Below are positions 12,345 through 26,387 of a stretch of DNA of 64,000 bases, one piece after another (the stretch's first letter is position 1; every line of letters starts with the position of its first letter). The position numbers were made by a program, and so were the translations under genes. Below the pieces are notes generated by a model. That model was not told the origin of the DNA, searched no databases, and worked only from the letters and a program-made list of their open reading frames with translations. Source of the DNA: Aptenodytes patagonicus (Eukaryota; Chordata; Aves; Sphenisciformes; Spheniscidae); contig NW_027472023.1 of assembly GCF_965638725.1 (NCBI RefSeq), positions 372,001 to 436,000 on the forward strand. Reading direction: 5' to 3'.

Positions 12345-14219
12345 CAGACGCCCCCCCAATAAAGCCTTTTCTATCTCCACCTCCATGTGCTCGGGCGTGT
12401 TTGTCGGGGCGCAGGGAGAGGGTCTTGCACCGCGTGCCGGTCCCCGCAGCCCCTCGAGCCCAGGCCCAGTGTCATCTGCTAGGCACTGGGCGCCGCCACG
12501 CTGCCTGCCGCAAGCCAGGTCCCTGCGTGCCGGCCTCACCTGCCCTCCCTCCCTCCGTCCTCGGAGTATTTATGACGCTGTGTAATCAGGTGGAACCACC
12601 GTCTTCTCAGGCCACGGTAGCATTTTTACTCCACCTTTTTGGCAACCATTTAGCACCGTGCAGGCCAACCCCTGTAAGCGTGTCTGACGTGAACTCAGGC
12701 TCCAGCAGCCGGGGACGCATTTACACGGAGGCCGGCAAACCCACAGCCCCCTAGACAGCCCCAAGCCCCCTCCCCACGACCCCACAGCCGCCCGCCTGCC
12801 CTCTCACTCCACGGCCCCTATGGCCCCCACGCCCCCCCTCCCCAGGCTCCCAGCCCTGGTGGCCCCACAGCCCAGTGGCCCCCTGGCCCCATCCCCAGCG
12901 GTGCTGGCCCCATGGCCCCGTTGCCAGTCGCACCCCATCCCATGGGGCCCATTCTAGCAATCTTGTAGCCAGTGGCCCTGTCCCTGCTGACCCCACGGCC
13001 ACCGGCCGGCACAGCCCCGGCTGCTCCCTGCCAGCTCCTCCAGCCGCCCGCAGGTTTCGCTGCGAGGGGAAAGGCCCTGTCGGAGGGAGGCCGGAGTGAC
13101 CTGAATGCGGCACCGCTGCACGCAGCCGCTCGAAGGGCCAGAGCTGAAGCACGTGGGTCACGGCCTGCCTGCCACGTGCCCCCACCCCTTCCTCCTGATG
13201 TCCCCCCGCGTGCCGGCAGCCGCGGCTCTCTGAGCGAGACACACACACCCCATTCCTCTTGGGAGTCTGCAAGCACGGTGTCTGCCTGGGCTAGAGCAGA
13301 AGGGCTAGTCTTTATTTTTCCCCTTCCCGGGCTGTAGTTCGGGGGCTGGATGCCGGAGCCCTGTGCTGGAGCCCACGCGGTCTGGCCCTCCATGCACACC
13401 CGTAGCATGCATGCACGCGCATGTCTGTGAGTGTCTGCCTGTGCCTGCTGGGAGTACATGCGCAGCCTGGCTCGTGCTTGGTCCTGGGGTGGGGAGCTGT
13501 GACAGCCGGCTGGTCAAGGAACAGGCAAACCCCACAGGGAGACGCCGACACGCGGCGCCCGCAGTCGCTCCTGCCCGTGCACTAAGAGTGGGTGCTGAGA
13601 GTGACGCCCTGTTTCCCCGGTGGCCACAGCTGGGCCCCACGTCAGCTCTTGGCGCCAGCCCCAGGGAGGTGATGGCCGTGTCACAGTGGGCAGCAGTGGC
13701 CATGTCACCATGATGTCACTGTGGGCTTGTGACACGGGCACCGTGGCGGGTACAAAGGGGGCTGCTCCTGGCGGCGGGGGAGCATCTGGAGGAGAACCTC
13801 GGTGCTGCTGGGCAGGAGTTTGGAGAGTACTCGCCAACGACCTGTCCTGTGTCCGCCGTGCAGTGGAAGGCCCCCGACGGGGGAGAGGAGGGTGAGGGCA
13901 GAGTAGCCCCACGGTCCCCGCAGCCCTCGGCCGGGCGAGGGGGGCGGCCGGGGGTCTGTGTGTGGCTGCGAGCGGTGGGGGGGGAGGCAGTAGCCTGGGC
14001 CGAGGCAGGGCCAGGCGGGGAGGCCGCGCGTGCTGTTGGGGCTGGTGGGGGACCAAAAGGAAGGGGATCCCGGGGGTGGGGGCGTGTTGACCTCACAGGG
14101 CGGGATGCTGACGCTGGAGGTGGCGTTGCAGAGGCCCCAGGGCAGGGCAGCCCCACGGGCAGGAGGGGCCCCGTGAGCGCCCGGCACAGCAGGGCAGGGG
14201 AAGCTCCTTCTCTCCTCAG

Positions 14220-16399
14220 CGGTCCCTGGTGCCCCCCACCACCTCCTGCCACGTGCTCAGCACCCGGCTAGCGCAGGCTGAGCCGGGCACGGAACTAGTG
14301 CGCATGCGCACACAGGACAGCTGGCTGCGGGGGGTGCAGGCGCGTGAGTGCAGATGGCTGACGGTGCCCCTCTCTGGGAGGAGGCTCCCGTGCCAGCCCT
14401 GGGCATCCCTGACTCTGCATGTGCGTGGCCGTGTCCTGTGCGTGAGAGAGCGTGGGTGCGCCTCTGCTTGAGGACTGTCCCCGCGAGTGTCTGTGCCTGA
14501 CAGTGCCCACGGCCGTGCCCCTCACACCCTGCTGGCTCCCGACGCGCAGGTGCAGCCACGCAGGCAGAAGCGGTGAAGCAAGAGCTCCGCACGCTCCAGG
14601 AGCGCCTGGCCCAGTGTTCTGCTGAGTCACAAAGGCACAAGGAGCTGCTGCGGTGTCTGGTAGGTGTGGAGTGTTCCCCTTGTTCCCGGGAGCTGGGGCC
14701 GCAGACCCTGAGCCCCTGCTCTCCTTTCCGCATGCAGGAGGAGATGCAGGAGGATCTGCGTGGTGCCATAGAGAAGCTCAACAGCGAGGTTGGTGTCCTC
14801 TCCCCTGCCCACGTCCCAGAGCTGAGCTGGCTGGGGCTGAGAGGTTGGAAGGGACTTCTGGAGGTCATGTTGTCTTGTCCGACCCCCCTGCTCAAGGAGG
14901 GTCACCTAGCGCCGCTTGCCCAGTGGCTGTGGGCAGCAGCGTGACTGGGGAGGACGTTTTCCCCAGAATATGGGGGCGTCCATCACTTCCCTGTGCCTGG
15001 CCTTGTGAGTGGCCCGGTCTCCCGGTGCCCTGGGGCAGTGGGGTAGCGAGTGGGCGTGGCCCTGGGGCTGGAGAGGGGCGAGGGTGCCCAGGTCCCAGCC
15101 CAGCCGCCCGCATGATACGCCCGTTGTTTTGCAGGGGGACAAGCACTATGCCCAGATGAAGGCCTAGCTGCGGGAGGCTAAGCGGGAGAATGAGGTAGTG
15201 CCGAAAGGGCTGGGGGAAAACGGGTGGGTGCCCACGGGCCCTGGGGTGGGGAGGCTGGAGGAGGGCCGCAGCGGGCTCAGGGACTCGGACCCTTCCTTCT
15301 CCCAGGTGCTGCGTCAGGAAATAAAGAAACTTGAAGAGGCACTGGAGCAGGAAGAGACCTGGTGAGTTGGGCCCCTGGCCCCACACGGGTGCCCAGGGGG
15401 GGTCTCTGCAGCACCCCGAGTCATGGGGCTGCCAATGCTGGTGCCAGGCAATGGGGTGGTGTATGTTTGGAAGGGGACCCCCCGCGTGGCCATGGAGGTC
15501 TGTAACTCGTCCAACCAAGCCCTGTTGCCTGCAGCCAGCAGCAGAGGAAGAAGGAGGCAGAGGCGCCGGGGACAGTGCTGCCGGAGGTGGTGGAAGCACA
15601 GCTGGTAAGGGGGAGAGCCTGTGCCAGCCCCGGCCCCGGCCAGCGTGGGTCTCTCTGGGGAGAAGGCTCCATGGAGGTCACAGCCACGCATGGGCTATAG
15701 ACTCCTGCGCAAGGCGCAGCCCAGGGGCACTGTGCAACTCCAGCTGTCCCGACCCTGCGGCAGTGCCTGACAAGTGTCCTTGCTCTGTGTTGGCCCGCAG
15801 GAGAGCGACATGCTGGCAAGGAGACGCGGCTTCTTTTCTTGGCTGCAGTGAGTGTCCCCGCTGGGTCCCCTGTGCTCCGGGGCCGGCTTCCGGGCAGCGG
15901 GTGGGATGGGCTGGATGCCTGCTCCTGCCGGCAGGGCTCGCAAGTCCAGGCTGCTGGGGAGCTGCCGGCCGGCTGTGGGCTTTGCAGCTGGGAAGTGCTC
16001 AGCGTCGGTTTTCCCTGGGCCGGGGTGTTTTCCCGGGCTTGCGGAGCCTCGTGTCCCACCCTGCCCGAGGGAGCAATGAGAAACGGCTGGGGAGGCAGCC
16101 CGTGGGGCTCCCGGGACGGCCCCCTCCGTCCCATAGGCAAGATGGGCTTGGGATGCATCCGCCCTGCCCAGTCTCCCATCCCTCTTCTGCCCCACAGGAC
16201 ACTCTGCCTGCTCTTGGTCGGCCTGCAGCTGGCCGTTGGCTTTGCTCTGGCTGCTGCGGTGCTCTACGCCTCCTGGTACGACCGCGAGCTCTTCTACCGC
16301 CTGCTGTTGCGTGTGCTGTGTGAGGAGACCTACACCCACCTGGCATATGCACTGGGAAAGATCCTCCCCGTGGTCAGTGAGGGGCCGCTGCCCTTTTGA
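14220..16399 (+). pseudogene. TMEM191-like copy 4 with a premature stop
   Basis: The exon structure and splice sites match the other copies, but in the exon equivalent to 2968-3027 the TGG of MKAWLRE is TAG (15165-15167). The protein would end in the coiled coil, before the basic stretch and the membrane segment, so it could not be membrane-anchored in the usual way. The spacer in front of this copy also has a one-base deletion near 13063. All other exons remain open, so the stop is recent. A sequencing error or an allele is possible. Confidence 0.75.
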
Positions 16400-18275
16400 C
16401 AGACGCCCCCCCAATAAAGCCTTTTCTATCTCCACCTCCATGTGCTCGGGCGTGTTTGTCGGGGCGCAGGGAGAGGGTCTTGCACCGCGTGCCGGTCCCC
16501 GCAGCCCCTCGAGCCCAGGCCCAGTGTCATCTGCTAGGCACTGGGCGCCGCCACGCTGCCTGCCGCAAGCCAGGTCCCTGCGTGCCGGCCTCACCTGCCC
16601 TCCCTCCCTCCGTCCTCGGAGTATTTATGACGCTGTGTAATCAGGTGGAACCACCGTCTTCTCAGGCCACGGTAGCATTTTTACTCCACCTTTTTGGCAA
16701 CCATTTAGCACCGTGCAGGCCAACCCCTGTAAGCGTGTCTGACGTGAACTCAGGCTCCAGCAGCCGGGGACGCATTTACACGGAGGCCGGCAAACCCACA
16801 GCCCCCTAGACAGCCCCAAGCCCCCTCCCCACGACCCCACAGCCGCCCGCCTGCCCTCTCACTCCACGGCCCCTATGGCCCCCACGCCCCCCCTCCCCAG
16901 GCTCCCAGCCCTGGTGGCCCCACAGCCCAGTGGCCCCCTGGCCCCATCCCCAGCGGTGCTGGCCCCATGGCCCCGTTGCCAGTCGCACCCCATCCCATGG
17001 GGCCCATTCTAGCAATCTTGTAGCCAGTGGCCCTGTCCCTGCTGACCCCACGGCCACCGGCCGGCACAGCCCCGGCTGCTCCCTGCCAGCTCCTCCAGCC
17101 GCCCGCAGGTTTCGCTGCCGAGGGGAAAGGCCCTGTCGGAGGGAGGCCGGAGTGACCTGAATGCGGCACCGCTGCACGCAGCCGCTCGAAGGGCCAGAGC
17201 TGAAGCACGTGGGTCACGGCCTGCCTGCCACGTGCCCCCACCCCTTCCTCCTGATGTCCCCCCGCGTGCCGGCAGCCGCGGCTCTCTGAGCGAGACACAC
17301 ACACCCCATTCCTCTTGGGAGTCTGCAAGCACGGTGTCTGCCTGGGCTAGAGCAGAAGGGCTAGTCTTTATTTTTCCCCTTCCCGGGCTGTAGTTCGGGG
17401 GCTGGATGCCGGAGCCCTGTGCTGGAGCCCACGCGGTCTGGCCCTCCGTGCACACCCGTAGCATGCATGCACGCGCATGTCTGTGAGTGTCTGCCTGTGC
17501 CTGCTGGGAGTACATGCGCAGCCTGGCTCGTGCTTGGTCCTGGGGTGGGGAGCTGTGACAGCCGGCTGGTCAAGGAACAGGCAAACCCCACAGGGAGACG
17601 CCGACACGCGGCGCCCGCAGTCGCTCCTGCCCGTGCACTAAGAGTGGGTGCTGAGAGTGACGCCCTGTTTCCCCGGTGGCCACAGCTGGGCCCCACGTCA
17701 GCTCTTGGCGCCAGCCCCAGGGAGGTGATGGCCGTGTCACAGTGGGCAGCAGTGGCCATGTCACCATGATGTCACTGTGGGCTTGTGACACGGGCACCGT
17801 GGCGGGTACAAAGGGGGCTGCTCCTGGCGGCGGGGGAGCATCTGGAGGAGAACCTCGGTGCTGCTGGGCAGGAGTTTGGAGAGTACTCGCCAACGACCTG
17901 TCCTGTGTCCGCCGTGCAGTGGAAGGCCCCCGACGGGGGAGAGGAGGGTGAGGGCAGAGTAGCCCCACGGTCCCCGCAGCCCTCGGCCGGGCGAGGGGGG
18001 CGGCCGGGGGTCTGTGTGTGGCTGCGAGCGGTGGGGGGGGAGGCAGTAGCCTGGGCCGAGGCAGGGCCAGGCGGGGAGGCCGCGCGTGCTGTTGGGGCTG
18101 GTGGGGGACCAAAAGGAAGGGGATCCCGGGGGTGGGGGCGTGTTGACCTCACAGGGCGGGATGCTGACGCTGGAGGTGGCGTTGCAGAGGCCCCAGGGCA
18201 GGGCAGCCCCACGGGCAGGAGGGGCCCCGTGAGCGCCCGGCACAGCAGGGCAGGGGAAGCTCCTTCTCTCCTCAG

Positions 18276-20455
18276 CGGTCCCTGGTGCCCCCCACCACCT
18301 CCTGCCACGTGCTCAGCACCCGGCTAGCGCAGGCTGAGCCGGGCACGGAACTAGTGCGCATGCGCACACAGGACAGCTGGCTGCGGGGGGTGCAGGCGCG
18401 TGAGTGCAGATGGCTGACGGTGCCCCTCTCTGGGAGGAGGCTCCCGTGCCAGCCCTGGGCATCCCTGACTCTGCATGTGCGTGGCCGTGTCCTGTGCGTG
18501 AGAGAGCGTGGGTGCGCCTCTGCTTGAGGACTGTCCCCGCGAGTGTCTGTGCCTGACAGTGCCCACGGCCGTGCCCCTCACACCCTGCTGGCTCCCGACG
18601 CGCAGGTGCAGCCACGCAGGCAGAAGCGGTGAAGCAAGAGCTCCGCACGCTCCAGGAGCGCCTGGCCCAGTGTTCTGCTGAGTCACAAAGGCACAAGGAG
18701 CTGCTGCGGTGTCTGGTAGGTGTGGAGTGTTCCCCTTGTTCCCGGGAGCTGGGGCCGCAGACCCTGAGCCCCTGCTCTCCTTTCCGCATGCAGGAGGAGA
18801 TGCAGGAGGATCTGCGTGGTGCCATAGAGAAGCTCAACAGCGAGGTTGGTGTCCTCTCCCCTGCCCACGTCCCAGAGCTGAGCTGGCTGGGGCTGAGAGG
18901 TTGGAAGGGACTTCTGGAGGTCATGTTGTCTTGTCCGACCCCCCTGCTCAAGGAGGGTCACCTAGCGCCGCTTGCCCAGTGGCTGTGGGCAGCAGCGTGA
19001 CTGGGGAGGACGTTTTCCCCAGAATATGGGGGCGTCCATCACTTCCCTGTGCCTGGCCTTGTGAGTGGCCCGGTCTCCCGGTGCCCTGGGGCAGTGGGGT
19101 AGCGAGTGGGCGTGGCCCTGGGGCTGGAGAGGGGCGAGGGTGCCCAGGTCCCAGCCCAGCCGCCCGCATGATACGCCCGTTGTTTTGCAGGGGGACAAGC
19201 ACTATGCCCAGATGAAGGCCTGGCTGCGGGAGGCTAAGCGGGAGAATGAGGTAGTGCCGAAAGGGCTGGGGGAAAACGGGTGGGTGCCCACGGGCCCTGG
19301 GGTGGGGAGGCTGGAGGAGGGCCGCAGCGGGCTCAGGGACTCGGACCCTTCCTTCTCCCAGGTGCTGCGTCAGGAAATAAAGAAACTTGAAGAGGCACTG
19401 GAGCAGGAAGAGACCTGGTGAGTTGGGCCCCTGGCCCCACACGGGTGCCCAGGGGGGGTCTCTGCAGCACCCCGAGTCATGGGGCTGCCAATGCTGGTGC
19501 CAGGCAATGGGGTGGTGTATGTTTGGAAGGGGACCCCCCGCGTGGCCATGGAGGTCTGTAACTCGTCCAACCAAGCCCTGTTGCCTGCAGCCAGCAGCAG
19601 AGGAAGAAGGAGGCAGAGGCGCCGGGGACAGTGCTGCCGGAGGTGGTGGAAGCACAGCTGGTAAGGGGGAGAGCCTGTGCCAGCCCCGGCCCCGGCCAGC
19701 GTGGGTCTCTCTGGGGAGAAGGCTCCATGGAGGTCACAGCCACGCATGGGCTATAGACTCCTGCGCAAGGCGCAGCCCAGGGGCACTGTGCAACTCCAGC
19801 TGTCCCGACCCTGCGGCAGTGCCTGACAAGTGTCCTTGCTCTGTGTTGGCCCGCAGGAGAGCGACATGCTGGCAAGGAGACGCGGCTTCTTTTCTTGGCT
19901 GCAGTGAGTGTCCCCGCTGGGTCCCCTGTGCTCCGGGGCCGGCTTCCGGGCAGCGGGTGGGATGGGCTGGATGCCTGCTCCTGCCGGCAGGGCTCGCAAG
20001 TCCAGGCTGCTGGGGAGCTGCCGGCCGGCTGTGGGCTTTGCAGCTGGGAAGTGCTCAGCGTCGGTTTTCCCTGGGCCGGGGTGTTTTCCCGGGCTTGCGG
20101 AGCCTCGTGTCCCACCCTGCCCGAGGGAGCAATGAGAAACGGCTGGGGAGGCAGCCCGTGGGGCTCCCGGGACGGCCCCCTCCGTCCCATAGGCAAGATG
20201 GGCTTGGGATGCATCCGCCCTGCCCAGTCTCCCATCCCTCTTCTGCCCCACAGGACACTCTGCCTGCTCTTGGTCGGCCTGCAGCTGGCCGTTGGCTTTG
20301 CTCTGGCTGCTGCGGTGCTCTACGCCTCCTGGTACGACCGCGAGCTCTTCTACCGCCTGCTGTTGCGTGTGCTGTGTGAGGAGACCTACACCCACCTGGC
20401 ATATGCACTGGGAAAGATCCTCCCCGTGGTCAGTGAGGGGCCGCTGCCCTTTTGA
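18276..20455 (+). CDS. TMEM191-like protein, copy 5
   Basis: Same structure as copy 1 with intact frame and splice sites; I noticed no coding difference from the consensus of the array. Its spacer is also close to consensus. Confidence 0.65.
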
Positions 20456-22331
20456 CAGACGCCCCCCCAATAAAGCCTTTTCTATCTCCACCTCCATGTG
20501 CTCGGGCGTGTTTGTCGGGGCGCAGGGAGAGGGTCTTGCACCGCGTGCCGGTCCCCGCAGCCCCTCGAGCCCAGGCCCAGTGTCATCTGCTAGGCACTGG
20601 GCGCCGCCACGCTGCCTGCCGCAAGCCAGGTCCCTGCGTGCCGGCCTCACCTGCCCTCCCTCCCTCCGTCCTCGGAGTATTTATGACGCTGTGTAATCAG
20701 GTGGAACCACCGTCTTCTCAGGCCACGGTAGCATTTTTACTCCACCTTTTTGGCAACCATTTAGCACCGTGCAGGCCAACCCCTGTAAGCGTGTCTGACG
20801 TGAACTCAGGCTCCAGCAGCCGGGGACGCATTTACACGGAGGCCGGCAAACCCACAGCCCCCTAGACAGCCCCAAGCCCCCTCCCCACGACCCCACAGCC
20901 GCCCGCCTGCCCTCTCACTCCACGGCCCCTATGGCCCCCACGCCCCCCCTCCCCAGGCTCCCAGCCCTGGTGGCCCCACAGCCCAGTGGCCCCCTGGCCC
21001 CATCCCCAGCGGTGCTGGCCCCATGGCCCCGTTGCCAGTCGCACCCCATCCCATGGGGCCCATTCTAGCAATCTTGTAGCCGGTGGCCCTGTCCCTGCTG
21101 ACCCCACGGCCACCGGCCGGCACAGCCCCGGCTGCTCCCTGCCAGCTCCTCCAGCCGCCCGCAGGTTTCGCTGCCGAGGGGAAAGGCCCTGTCGGAGGGA
21201 GGCCGGAGTGACCTGAATGCGGCACCGCTGCACGCAGCCGCTCGAAGGGCCAGAGCTGAAGCACGTGGGTCACGGCCTGCCTGCCACGTGCCCCCACCCC
21301 TTCCTCCTGATGTCCCCCCGCGTGCCGGCAGCCGCGGCTCTCTGAGCGAGACACACACACCCCATTCCTCTTGGGAGTCTGCAAGCACGGTGTCTGCCTG
21401 GGCTAGAGCAGAAGGGCTAGTCTTTATTTTTCCCCTTCCCGGGCTGTAGTTCGGGGGCTGGATGCCGGAGCCCTGTGCTGGAGCCCACGCGGTCTGGCCC
21501 TCCGTGCACACCCGTAGCATGCATGCACGCGCATGTCTGTGAGTGTCTGCCTGTGCCTGCTGGGAGTACATGCGCAGCCTGGCTCGTGCTTGGTCCTGGG
21601 GTGGGGAGCTGTGACAGCCGGCTGGTCAAGGAACAGGCAAACCCCACAGGGAGACGCCGACACGCGGCGCCCGCAGTCGCTCCTGCCCGTGCACTAAGAG
21701 TGGGTGCTGAGAGTGACGCCCTGTTTCCCCGGTGGCCACAGCTGGGCCCCACGTCAGCTCTTGGCGCCAGCCCCAGGGAGGTGATGGCCGTGTCACAGTG
21801 GGCAGCAGTGGCCATGTCACCATGATGTCACTGTGGGCTTGTGACACGGGCACCGTGGCGGGTACAAAGGGGGCTGCTCCTGGCGGCGGGGGAGCATCTG
21901 GAGGAGAACCTCGGTGCTGCTGGGCAGGAGTTTGGAGAGTACTCGCCAACGACCTGTCCTGTGTCCGCCGTGCAGTGGAAGGCCCCCGACGGGGGAGAGG
22001 AGGGTGAGGGCAGAGTAGCCCCACGGTCCCCGCAGCCCTCGGCCGGGCGAGGGGGGCGGCCGGGGGTCTGTGTGTGGCTGCGAGCGGTGGGGGGGGAGGC
22101 AGTAGCCTGGGCCGAGGCAGGGCCAGGCGGGGAGGCCGCGCGTGCTGTTGGGGCTGGTGGGGGACCAAAAGGAAGGGGATCCCGGGGGTGGGGGCGTGTT
22201 GACCTCACAGGGCGGGATGCTGACGCTGGAGGTGGCGTTGCAGAGGCCCCAGGGCAGGGCAGCCCCACGGGCAGGAGGGGCCCCGTGAGCGCCCGGCACA
22301 GCAGGGCAGGGGAAGCTCCTTCTCTCCTCAG

Positions 22332-24511
22332 CGGTCCCTGGTGCCCCCCACCACCTCCTGCCACGTGCTCAGCACCCGGCTAGCGCAGGCTGAGCCGGGC
22401 ACGGAACTAGTGCGCATGCGCACACAGGACAGCTGGCTGCGGGGGGTGCAGGCGCGTGAGTGCAGATGGCTGACGGTGCCCCTCTCTGGGAGGAGGCTCC
22501 CGTGCCAGCCCTGGGCATCCCTGACTCTGCATGTGCGTGGCCGTGTCCTGTGCGTGAGAGAGCGTGGGTGCGCCTCTGCTTGAGGACTGTCCCCGCGAGT
22601 GTCTGTGCCTGACAGTGCCCACGGCCGTGCCCCTCACACCCTGCTGGCTCCCGACGCGCAGGTGCAGCCACGCAGGCAGAAGCGGTGAAGCAAGAGCTCC
22701 GCACGCTCCAGGAGCGCCTGGCCCAGTGTTCTGCTGAGTCACAAAGGCACAAGGAGCTGCTGCGGTGTCTGGTAGGTGTGGAGTGTTCCCCTTGTTCCCG
22801 GGAGCTGGGGCCGCAGACCCTGAGCCCCTGCTCTCCTTTCCGCATGCAGGAGGAGATGCAGGAGGATCTGCGTGGTGCCATAGAGAAGCTCAACAGCGAG
22901 GTTGGTGTCCTCTCCCCTGCCCACGTCCCAGAGCTGAGCTGGCTGGGGCTGAGAGGTTGGAAGGGACTTCTGGAGGTCATGTTGTCTTGTCCGACCCCCC
23001 TGCTCAAGGAGGGTCACCTAGCGCCGCTTGCCCAGTGGCTGTGGGCAGCAGCGTGACTGGGGAGGACGTTTTCCCCAGAATATGGGGGCGTCCATCACTT
23101 CCCTGTGCCTGGCCTTGTGAGTGGCCCGGTCTCCCGGTGCCCTGGGGCAGTGGGGTAGCGAGTGGGCGTGGCCCTGGGGCTGGAGAGGGGCGAGGGTGCC
23201 CAGGTCCCAGCCCAGCCGCCCGCATGATACGCCCGTTGTTTTGCAGGGGGACAAGCACTATGCCCAGATGAAGGCCTGGCTGCGGGAGGCTAAGCGGGAG
23301 AATGAGGTAGTGCCGAAAGGGCTGGGGGAAAACGGGTGGGTGCCCACGGGCCCTGGGGTGGGGAGGCTGGAGGAGGGCCGCAGCGGGCTCAGGGACTCGG
23401 ACCCTTCCTTCTCCCAGGTGCTGCGTCAGGAAATAAAGAAACTTGAAGAGGCACTGGAGCAGGAAGAGACCTGGTGAGTTGGGCCCCTGGCCCCACACGG
23501 GTGCCCAGGGGGGGTCTCTGCAGCACCCCGAGTCATGGGGCTGCCAATGCTGGTGCCAGGCAATGGGGTGGTGTATGTTTGGAAGGGGACCCCCCGCGTG
23601 GCCATGGAGGTCTGTAACTCGTCCAACCAAGCCCTGTTGCCTGCAGCCAGCAGCAGAGGAAGAAGGAGGCAGAGGCGCCGGGGACAGTGCTGCCGGAGGT
23701 GGTGGAAGCACAGCTGGTAAGGGGGAGAGCCTGTGCCAGCCCCGGCCCCGGCCAGCGTGGGTCTCTCTGGGGAGAAGGCTCCATGGAGGTCACAGCCACG
23801 CATGGGCTATAGACTCCTGCGCAAGGCGCAGCCCAGGGGCACTGTGCAACTCCAGCTGTCCCGACCCTGCGGCAGTGCCTGACAAGTGTCCTTGCTCTGT
23901 GTTGGCCCGCAGGAGAGCGACATGCTGGCAAGGAGACGCGGCTTCTTTTCTTGGCTGCAGTGAGTGTCCCCGCTGGGTCCCCTGTGCTCCGGGGCCGGCT
24001 TCCGGGCAGCGGGTGGGATGGGCTGGATGCCTGCTCCTGCCGGCAGGGCTCGCAAGTCCAGGCTGCTGGGGAGCTGCCGGCCGGCTGTGGGCTTTGCAGC
24101 TGGGAAGTGCTCAGCGTCGGTTTTCCCTGGGCCGGGGTGTTTTCCCAGGCTTGCGGAGCCTCGTGTCCCACCCTGCCCGAGGGAGCAATGAGAAACGGCT
24201 GGGGAGGCAGCCCGTGGGGCTCCCGGGACGGCCCCCTCCGTCCCATAGGCAAGATGGGCTTGGGATGCATCCGCCCTGCCCAGTCTCCCATCCCTCTTCT
24301 GCCCCACAGGACACTCTGCCTGCTCTTGGTCGGCCTGCAGCTGGCCGTTGGCTTTGCTCTGGCTGCTGCGGTGCTCTACGCCTCCTGGTACGACCGCGAG
24401 CTCTTCTACCGCCTGCTGTTGCGTGTGCTGTGTGAGGAGACCTACACCCACCTGGCATATGCACTGGGAAAGATCCTCCCCGTGGTCAGTGAGGGGCCGC
24501 TGCCCTTTTGA
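22332..24511 (+). CDS. TMEM191-like protein, copy 6
   Basis: Same structure, frame intact. Private changes seen are outside exons: a G to A in the last intron (about 24147) and a G in the upstream spacer (GTAGCCGGTGG, about 21082). Confidence 0.65.
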
Positions 24512-26387
24512 CAGACGCCCCCCCAATAAAGCCTTTTCTATCTCCACCTCCATGTGCTCGGGCGTGTTTGTCGGGGCGCAGGGAGAGGGTCTTGCACCGC
24601 GTGCCGGTCCCCGCAGCCCCTCGAGCCCAGGCCCAGTGTCATCTGCTAGGCACTGGGCGCCGCCACGCTGCCTGCCGCAAGCCAGGTCCCTGCGTGCCGG
24701 CCTCACCTGCCCTCCCTCCCTCCGTCCTCGGAGTATTTATGACGCTGTGTAATCAGGTGGAACCACCGTCTTCTCAGGCCACGGTAGCATTTTTACTCCA
24801 CCTTTTTGGCAACCATTTAGCACCGTGCAGGCCAACCCCTGTAAGCGTGTCTGACGTGAACTCAGGCTCCAGCAGCCGGGGACGCATTTACACGGAGGCC
24901 GGCAAACCCACAGCCCCCTAGACAGCCCCAAGCCCCCTCCCCACGACCCCACAGCCGCCCGCCTGCCCTCTCACTCCACGGCCCCTATGGCCCCCACGCC
25001 CCCCCTCCCCAGGCTCCCAGCCCTGGTGGCCCCACAGCCCAGTGGCCCCCTGGCCCCATCCCCAGCGGTGCTGGCCCCATGGCCCCGTTGCCAGTCGCAC
25101 CCCATCCCATGGGGCCCATTCTAGCAATCTTGTAGCCAGTGGCCCTGTCCCTGCTGACCCCACGGCCACCGGCCGGCACAGCCCCGGCTGCTCCCTGCCA
25201 GCTCCTCCAGCCGCCCGCAGGTTTCGCTGCTGAGGGGAAAGGCCCTGTCGGAGGGAGGCCGGAGTGACCTGAATGCGGCACCGCTGCACGCAGCCGCTCG
25301 AAGGGCCAGAGCTGAAGCACGTGGGTCACGGCCTGCCTGCCACGTGCCCCCACCCCTTCCTCCTGATGTCCCCCCGCGTGCCGGCAGCCGCGGCTCTCTG
25401 AGCGAGACACACACACCCCATTCCTCTTGGGAGTCTGCAAGCACGGTGTCTGCCTGGGCTAGAGCAGAAGGGCTAGTCTTTATTTTTCCCCTTCCCGGGC
25501 TGTAGTTCGGGGGCTGGATGCCGGAGCCCTGTGCTGGAGCCCACGCGGTCTGGCCCTCCGTGCACACCCGTAGCATGCATGCACGCGCATGTCTGTGAGT
25601 GTCTGCCTGTGCCTGCTGGGAGTACATGCGCAGCCTGGCTCGTGCTTGGTCCTGGGGTGGGGAGCTGTGACAGCCGGCTGGTCAAGGAACAGGCAAACCC
25701 CACAGGGAGACGCCGACACGCGGCGCCCGCAGTCGCTCCTGCCCGTGCACTAAGAGTGGGTGCTGAGAGTGACGCCCTGTTTCCCCGGTGGCCACAGCTG
25801 GGCCCCACGTCAGCTCTTGGCGCCAGCCCCAGGGAGGTGATGGCCGTGTCACAGTGGGCAGCAGTGGCCATGTCACCATGATGTCACTGTGGGCTTGTGA
25901 CACGGGCACCGTGGCGGGTACAAAGGGGGCTGCTCCTGGCGGCGGGGGAGCATCTGGAGGAGAACCTCGGTGCTGCTGGGCAGGAGTTTGGAGAGTACTC
26001 GCCAACGACCTGTCCTGTGTCCGCCGTGCAGTGGAAGGCCCCCGACGGGGGAGAGGAGGGTGAGGGCAGAGTAGCCCCACGGTCCCCGCAGCCCTCGGCC
26101 GGGCGAGGGGGGCGGCCGGGGGTCTGTGTGTGGCTGCGAGCGGTGGGGGGGGAGGCAGTAGCCTGGGCCGAGGCAGGGCCAGGCGGGGAGGCCGCGCGTG
26201 CTGTTGGGGCTGGTGGGGGACCAAAAGGAAGGGGATCCCGGGGGTGGGGGCGTGTTGACCTCACAGGGCGGGATGCTGACGCTGGAGGTGGCGTTGCAGA
26301 GGCCCCAGGGCAGGGCAGCCCCACGGGCAGGAGGGGCCCCGTGAGCGCCCGGCACAGCAGGGCAGGGGAAGCTCCTTCTCTCCTCAG

